A DNA stretch of 64,000 bases from contig CAZVBQ010000019.1 of the NCBI GenBank assembly GCA_964625575.1, positions 1 to 64,000 on the forward strand, read 5' to 3'. Positions within the stretch are counted from its first letter, which is position 1; each line of letters starts with the position of its first letter. Of this stretch, positions 62,201 through 64,000 are shown in pieces. The position numbers and the translations under genes were made by a program. The stretch is from UTCHB3 sp964625575. GTDB lineage: Bacteria > Bacteroidota > Ignavibacteria > Ignavibacteriales > Ignavibacteriaceae. The notes beneath the pieces were generated by a model. It saw only the letters and a program-made list of their open reading frames with translations, was not told where the DNA came from and made no database searches.

Positions 62201-63163
62201 TCTAATAATTTATCCTCGAATGTGCTCTCTAATATTACATTCACAGGACTTTCAACGACAGGTAGTCTGGTTATAACTCAGTACTATACTCCTCCCACTG
62301 GTACAACGGGTATCACACAGTCAAATGTCGGATCGTATAGATGGGTGATCGAAAATTCAGGCGTTTCATTCACTGGGGCAACTTTCAGATTTGATATTTT
62401 CAGGTTACCGGGTAATGGTGGAATACTTGAAAATGCTTCTGATATCAAACTATACAAACGCCCTTCTGAAGGATCCGGTTCTTGGACCCTTGTTGGGACA
62501 CTAACATATAATAATAATTCTACTGCCGGCGTTCTGACAGATGACTATCTGACAATTTCAGGTATCACAAGTTTCTCCGAATTCGTTATGGCAAGTGAAG
62601 GCTCACCCCTCCCCGTGGAACTAACCTCCTTCACAGCTTCGGCAAAAGGCAGCTCGGTTACTTTGAACTGGGAAACCAAAACCGAAGTGGACAATAACGG
62701 ATTTGAGGTTGAGAGAAACTCGACCGGTACATGGCAGAAGATCGGATTTGTTGAGGGACATGGCACGGCAAACTCGCCGAAGTATTACAGCTTCAACGAT
62801 AATAATCCGCTTGGAAACAAGATACAGTACAGACTGAAACAGATCGATAACGACGGTACTTTCGAGTACTCACCGGTTGTTGAGGTTGAGTTGAACCCCA
62901 CACAGTTCACGGTATATCAGAACTATCCGAATCCGTTCAACCCGTCAACGGTTATCCGTTTCGCGCTGCCAGTTGCCGGAAATGTAACGGTAAATGTTTT
63001 CAACACGCTTGGCGAGAAAGTGGCTACACTTCTTGACGGCCCGATGGAAGCAGGCTACCAACAGGTTACTTTTGATGCCGCAAACTTCCCTTCAGGACTC
63101 TACTTCTACGAGATCAGCGCGGGAGAATTCAAATCAATCAAAAAAATGTTACTAATGAAATAA
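59291..63163 (+). CDS. giant multidomain T9SS surface protein (fibronectin III / Ig-like)
   Basis: The 1290-residue protein has a signal peptide (ending GLGQ), then a jellyroll domain (INEGFESATFPPTGWTNNGAIQ to RYVDDFTVTT, residues 28-165). Two fibronectin III-like repeats follow (TGLTLSWTNGNGDGRLVLIKQGS and TGMTINWTNGNGAGRTVFVKEGS), then several Ig-like beta domains, an AGDIAILAAQSASPEYVSF domain that resembles surface-protein modules, PVELTSFTA and the T9SS domain (NYPNPFNPST). No active site is seen; adhesion is likely. Codons in the body look more AT-rich than in the last 200 residues, which may mean modular acquisition. Confidence 0.88.
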   Translation: MLKRFLSLTLLLPLLLAFDGLGQTAYLINEGFESATFPPTGWTNNGAIQSANNPRSGTKTLAFNAVDDAIYTPVLSKPGQLSFWYRRSSNTTAWTLNVQVSTNASNWSSIGTITNASATYQEFTYNLSSYSNIYIRLIDQRGSGTHERYVDDFTVTTQEPTTNVTSPVFSNVTPTGLTLSWTNGNGDGRLVLIKQGSVVNASPVDGTDYTANAAFGSGTQVGTGNYVVFKGSGNSVDITGLTAGAIYYISVFEYNGLVTSPNFLTTSPATGSQTTFATEPTTSASSLSFSPVTTTGMTINWTNGNGAGRTVFVKEGSGSITDPTDGTSYTASADWSSKGTQLGTSGYYCVYDGTGSSVALTNLSPSTSYYVYVYEYNGSNTSTNYKTTSPLTGNQATLTPGSDPNVAFTGTDPGSAQFITGSTKNVIYRALVTVTGSDVTMTEAGFTTSGNYTASDISGGGFKLFYSADATLDLSDTEIGSLSSTSNGSSGDIQLFTGLSQNFAVGTAYLFLTVDVDAGATSLRTISVDQPISADFTFAVTVTNTGSSFATGSVHSFYYTPPALTADNTSNNVDNDIDITFTDNSTWRGAITAVKIGGTALTLTTDYVISSGMIKLKPSGGNSLLQSAGSKSVTVEATGFITASVTQQINVGAPTTNSTAAISSALTLNSTRTVTVTANDQYGNTVSGYTFKYDVTVTNANPTTAESYTIDGTSRASSVTDVSFNAVTNASGVATFDITVPATVDANDGVSVQVQLMDGVTNIGSAFNYTNLPPSVLTAGDIAILAAQSASPEYVSFILLTTVNPLTEILITDNGWVSSGSWRTGEGILKWTSPSQQLPVGTIINITTGTPSVNIGTISVVSGSFSIASTDQVLIYQGASTFITAININGAWSSATTSNTSAIPAGLTNGVNCLYILDQNGYYSSSLSGSVTSNRSKINNANSWTLSASSQSVPYFGNINTITISSVSQTSNNLSSNVLSNITFTGLSTTGSLVITQYYTPPTGTTGITQSNVGSYRWVIENSGVSFTGATFRFDIFRLPGNGGILENASDIKLYKRPSEGSGSWTLVGTLTYNNNSTAGVLTDDYLTISGITSFSEFVMASEGSPLPVELTSFTASAKGSSVTLNWETKTEVDNNGFEVERNSTGTWQKIGFVEGHGTANSPKYYSFNDNNPLGNKIQYRLKQIDNDGTFEYSPVVEVELNPTQFTVYQNYPNPFNPSTVIRFALPVAGNVTVNVFNTLGEKVATLLDGPMEAGYQQVTFDAANFPSGLYFYEISAGEFKSIKKMLLMK

Positions 63164-63178
63164 GCAGGAGATGCAATT

Positions 63179-63373
63179 ATGATGACCGAAAATTCATATT
63201 ACAACTGGAACGTTAAAAGCGGTGACTATCACCGCGCGAATGCCGATTACGATGCACTTTACGTAAAAGGTAAAAAACGTGAAAAAGTGATCCGCGCCTT
63301 CCTTTGGGGAGGTGTCGCCCTGGTCACTTCGCAAGTGTTCATGAAGATACTCGCGTACGCCGCTTCCAAATAA
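63179..63373 (+). CDS. small single-helix membrane protein
   Basis: A 64-residue protein of unknown function with a polar N-terminal half (TENSYYNWNVKSGDYHRANADYD), a basic patch (KGKKREK) and one membrane helix (FLWGGVALVTSQVFMKILAYA). The basic patch before the helix predicts a cytoplasmic N-terminus. A good GCAGGAG site lies eight bases before the ATG. It follows the giant T9SS gene by 15 bases and is followed by a strong terminator, so it is probably the last gene of that transcript. Confidence 0.7.
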   Translation: MMTENSYYNWNVKSGDYHRANADYDALYVKGKKREKVIRAFLWGGVALVTSQVFMKILAYAASK

Positions 63374-63395
63374 CTGCATCCTCACCATGGAATTG

Positions 63396-63434
63396 CCGCC
63401 TTCTCTTCACCGGGGAGGCGGTTTTTTTTTTTTT
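63396..63434 (+). terminator. intrinsic terminator
   Basis: A 6-bp GC-rich stem (63396-63401 with 63416-63421), extended by a wobble pair, is followed by 13 Ts. Confidence 0.9.
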
Positions 63435-63770
63435 GATTCACCGCAAAGGGCGCAAAGATCGCAAAGAGGGGAATAGCACACGGATACACACAGATTACGC
63501 AGATTAACACGGATAAATTAATCTGCGTCCATCCGTGTCATCCGTGTGTATCTGCGTCCAATAAAAATCCGTGTCATCCGTGCAAAATCCGTGCAAAATC
63601 CGTGTCATCCGCGTAACTTTTTTAAAACTTCACCCTTCACCTCGCCGCGGCGAGTCACCCTTCACACTTCGAAGAAATCCGTGTGTATCTGCGTCCTTTA
63701 AAAATCTGTGGAATCAGTGTGAAATCCGTATCATCCGTGTAACTTTTCTGAATTCTTCTTCAGCATCGCA
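63435..63770. repeat. CCGTGTCATCCGTG word array with hairpins
   Basis: A tract of variations on the words ATCCGTGTCATCCGTG, AATCCGTG and TCTGCGTCC. It contains a perfect 10-bp hairpin (63497-63506 with 63519-63528) and opposite-strand copies of the same words at its start (ACACGGATACACACAGATT). No gene is seen from 63374 to the window end. Confidence 0.85.
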
Positions 63771-63792
63771 TTCTTCATATTAAGTTAACATT

Positions 63793-64000
63793 TAAAGTTG
63801 TAAGTTTGAAAACTCTTTTATAAAACAAATGAGACAGAAATGAAAAGNNNNNNNNNNNNNNNNNNNNNNNNNNNNNNNNNNNNNNNNNNNNNNNNNNNNN
63901 NNNNNNNNNNNNNNNNNNNNNNNNNNNNNNNNNNNNNNNNNNNNNNNTAAAGTTGTAAGTTTGAAAACTCTTTTATAAAACAAATGAGACAGAAATGAAA
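63793..64000. other. assembly gap (100 N) with duplicated 55-bp edges
   Basis: Ns occupy 63848-63947. The 55 bases before the gap (63793-63847) start again after it and run to the window end with no mismatch over the 53 visible bases. As at 54288, this is a contig overlap, not missing sequence. The ATGAAA at the very end, repeated from before the gap, may be the start of a further gene outside the window. Confidence 0.9.

Overview
The window reads as a chromosomal piece of a member of the Ignavibacteria or a close relative in the Bacteroidota/Chlorobiota group. The evidence is eight secreted proteins ending in a type IX secretion (T9SS) sorting domain with the Ignavibacteria-type NYPNPFNPST motif, a PorZ-like T9SS component, and repeated promoter boxes of the Bacteroidetes form TAnnTTTG (exact at eight places, mostly TATATTTG). 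The assignment is inference from motifs; no 16S rRNA is present. The DNA is a scaffold: both 100-N gaps are bordered by the same 55 bp on each side, so they are contig-overlap artefacts rather than missing sequence.

Layout. 99-4255 (minus): a housekeeping operon ugd, UDP-glucuronate decarboxylase, def, fmt, thioesterase, making UDP-glucuronate and UDP-xylose and performing formylation and deformylation of initiator Met. 4389-8027: glycosyltransferase, an SDR with a degenerate active site, a nuclease lipoprotein and a WYL regulator. 8158-11585: three secreted T9SS proteins, two with an odd CxCH motif. 11652-17771: a divergent multiheme cytochrome locus (19-heme protein fused to a b-type membrane domain; 13-heme anchored protein; 7-heme NapC-like protein), which looks like a quinone-linked electron transfer chain toward the periplasm or cell surface. 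17935-22406: lipoprotein, a PAS hybrid kinase lacking its phospho-accepting His, DUF4920 and PepSY-type proteins. 22407-26707 (minus): PorZ-like protein, ribH, PHP phosphoesterase and a Crp/Fnr regulator with an apparent operator in its own promoter. 26929-30547: gapA, pgk, rhomboid, small lipoprotein. 30544-38063: TPR/J-like protein, metallophosphoesterase, SWIM-like protein, YigZ-type protein, uvrA, lipoprotein. 38252-39645 (minus): tRNA-Arg and eno. 39827-46546: M28 peptidase, two response regulators, a sensor kinase, tRNA-Thr, LEA-like lipoprotein. 46730-63373: alpha-amylase, a soluble kinase, a decayed four-helix-bundle (S23/IVS) gene, an M24 peptidase, three very large T9SS proteins, a decayed GxxExxY gene and a small membrane protein.

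The most unusual material is non-coding. (1) Two T9SS genes (55960 and 59291) have the same promoter (TTG-N19-TATATTTG) followed by about 280 nt leaders that align in blocks and keep hairpins at the same places with different stem sequences, which suggests a structured cis-acting RNA. (2) Word-like repeat arrays begin at or within a few bases of the stop codons of several genes. Two of them bracket small accessory genes (S23-type and GxxExxY), each carrying one frameshift, in an arrangement reminiscent of small non-autonomous mobile elements.
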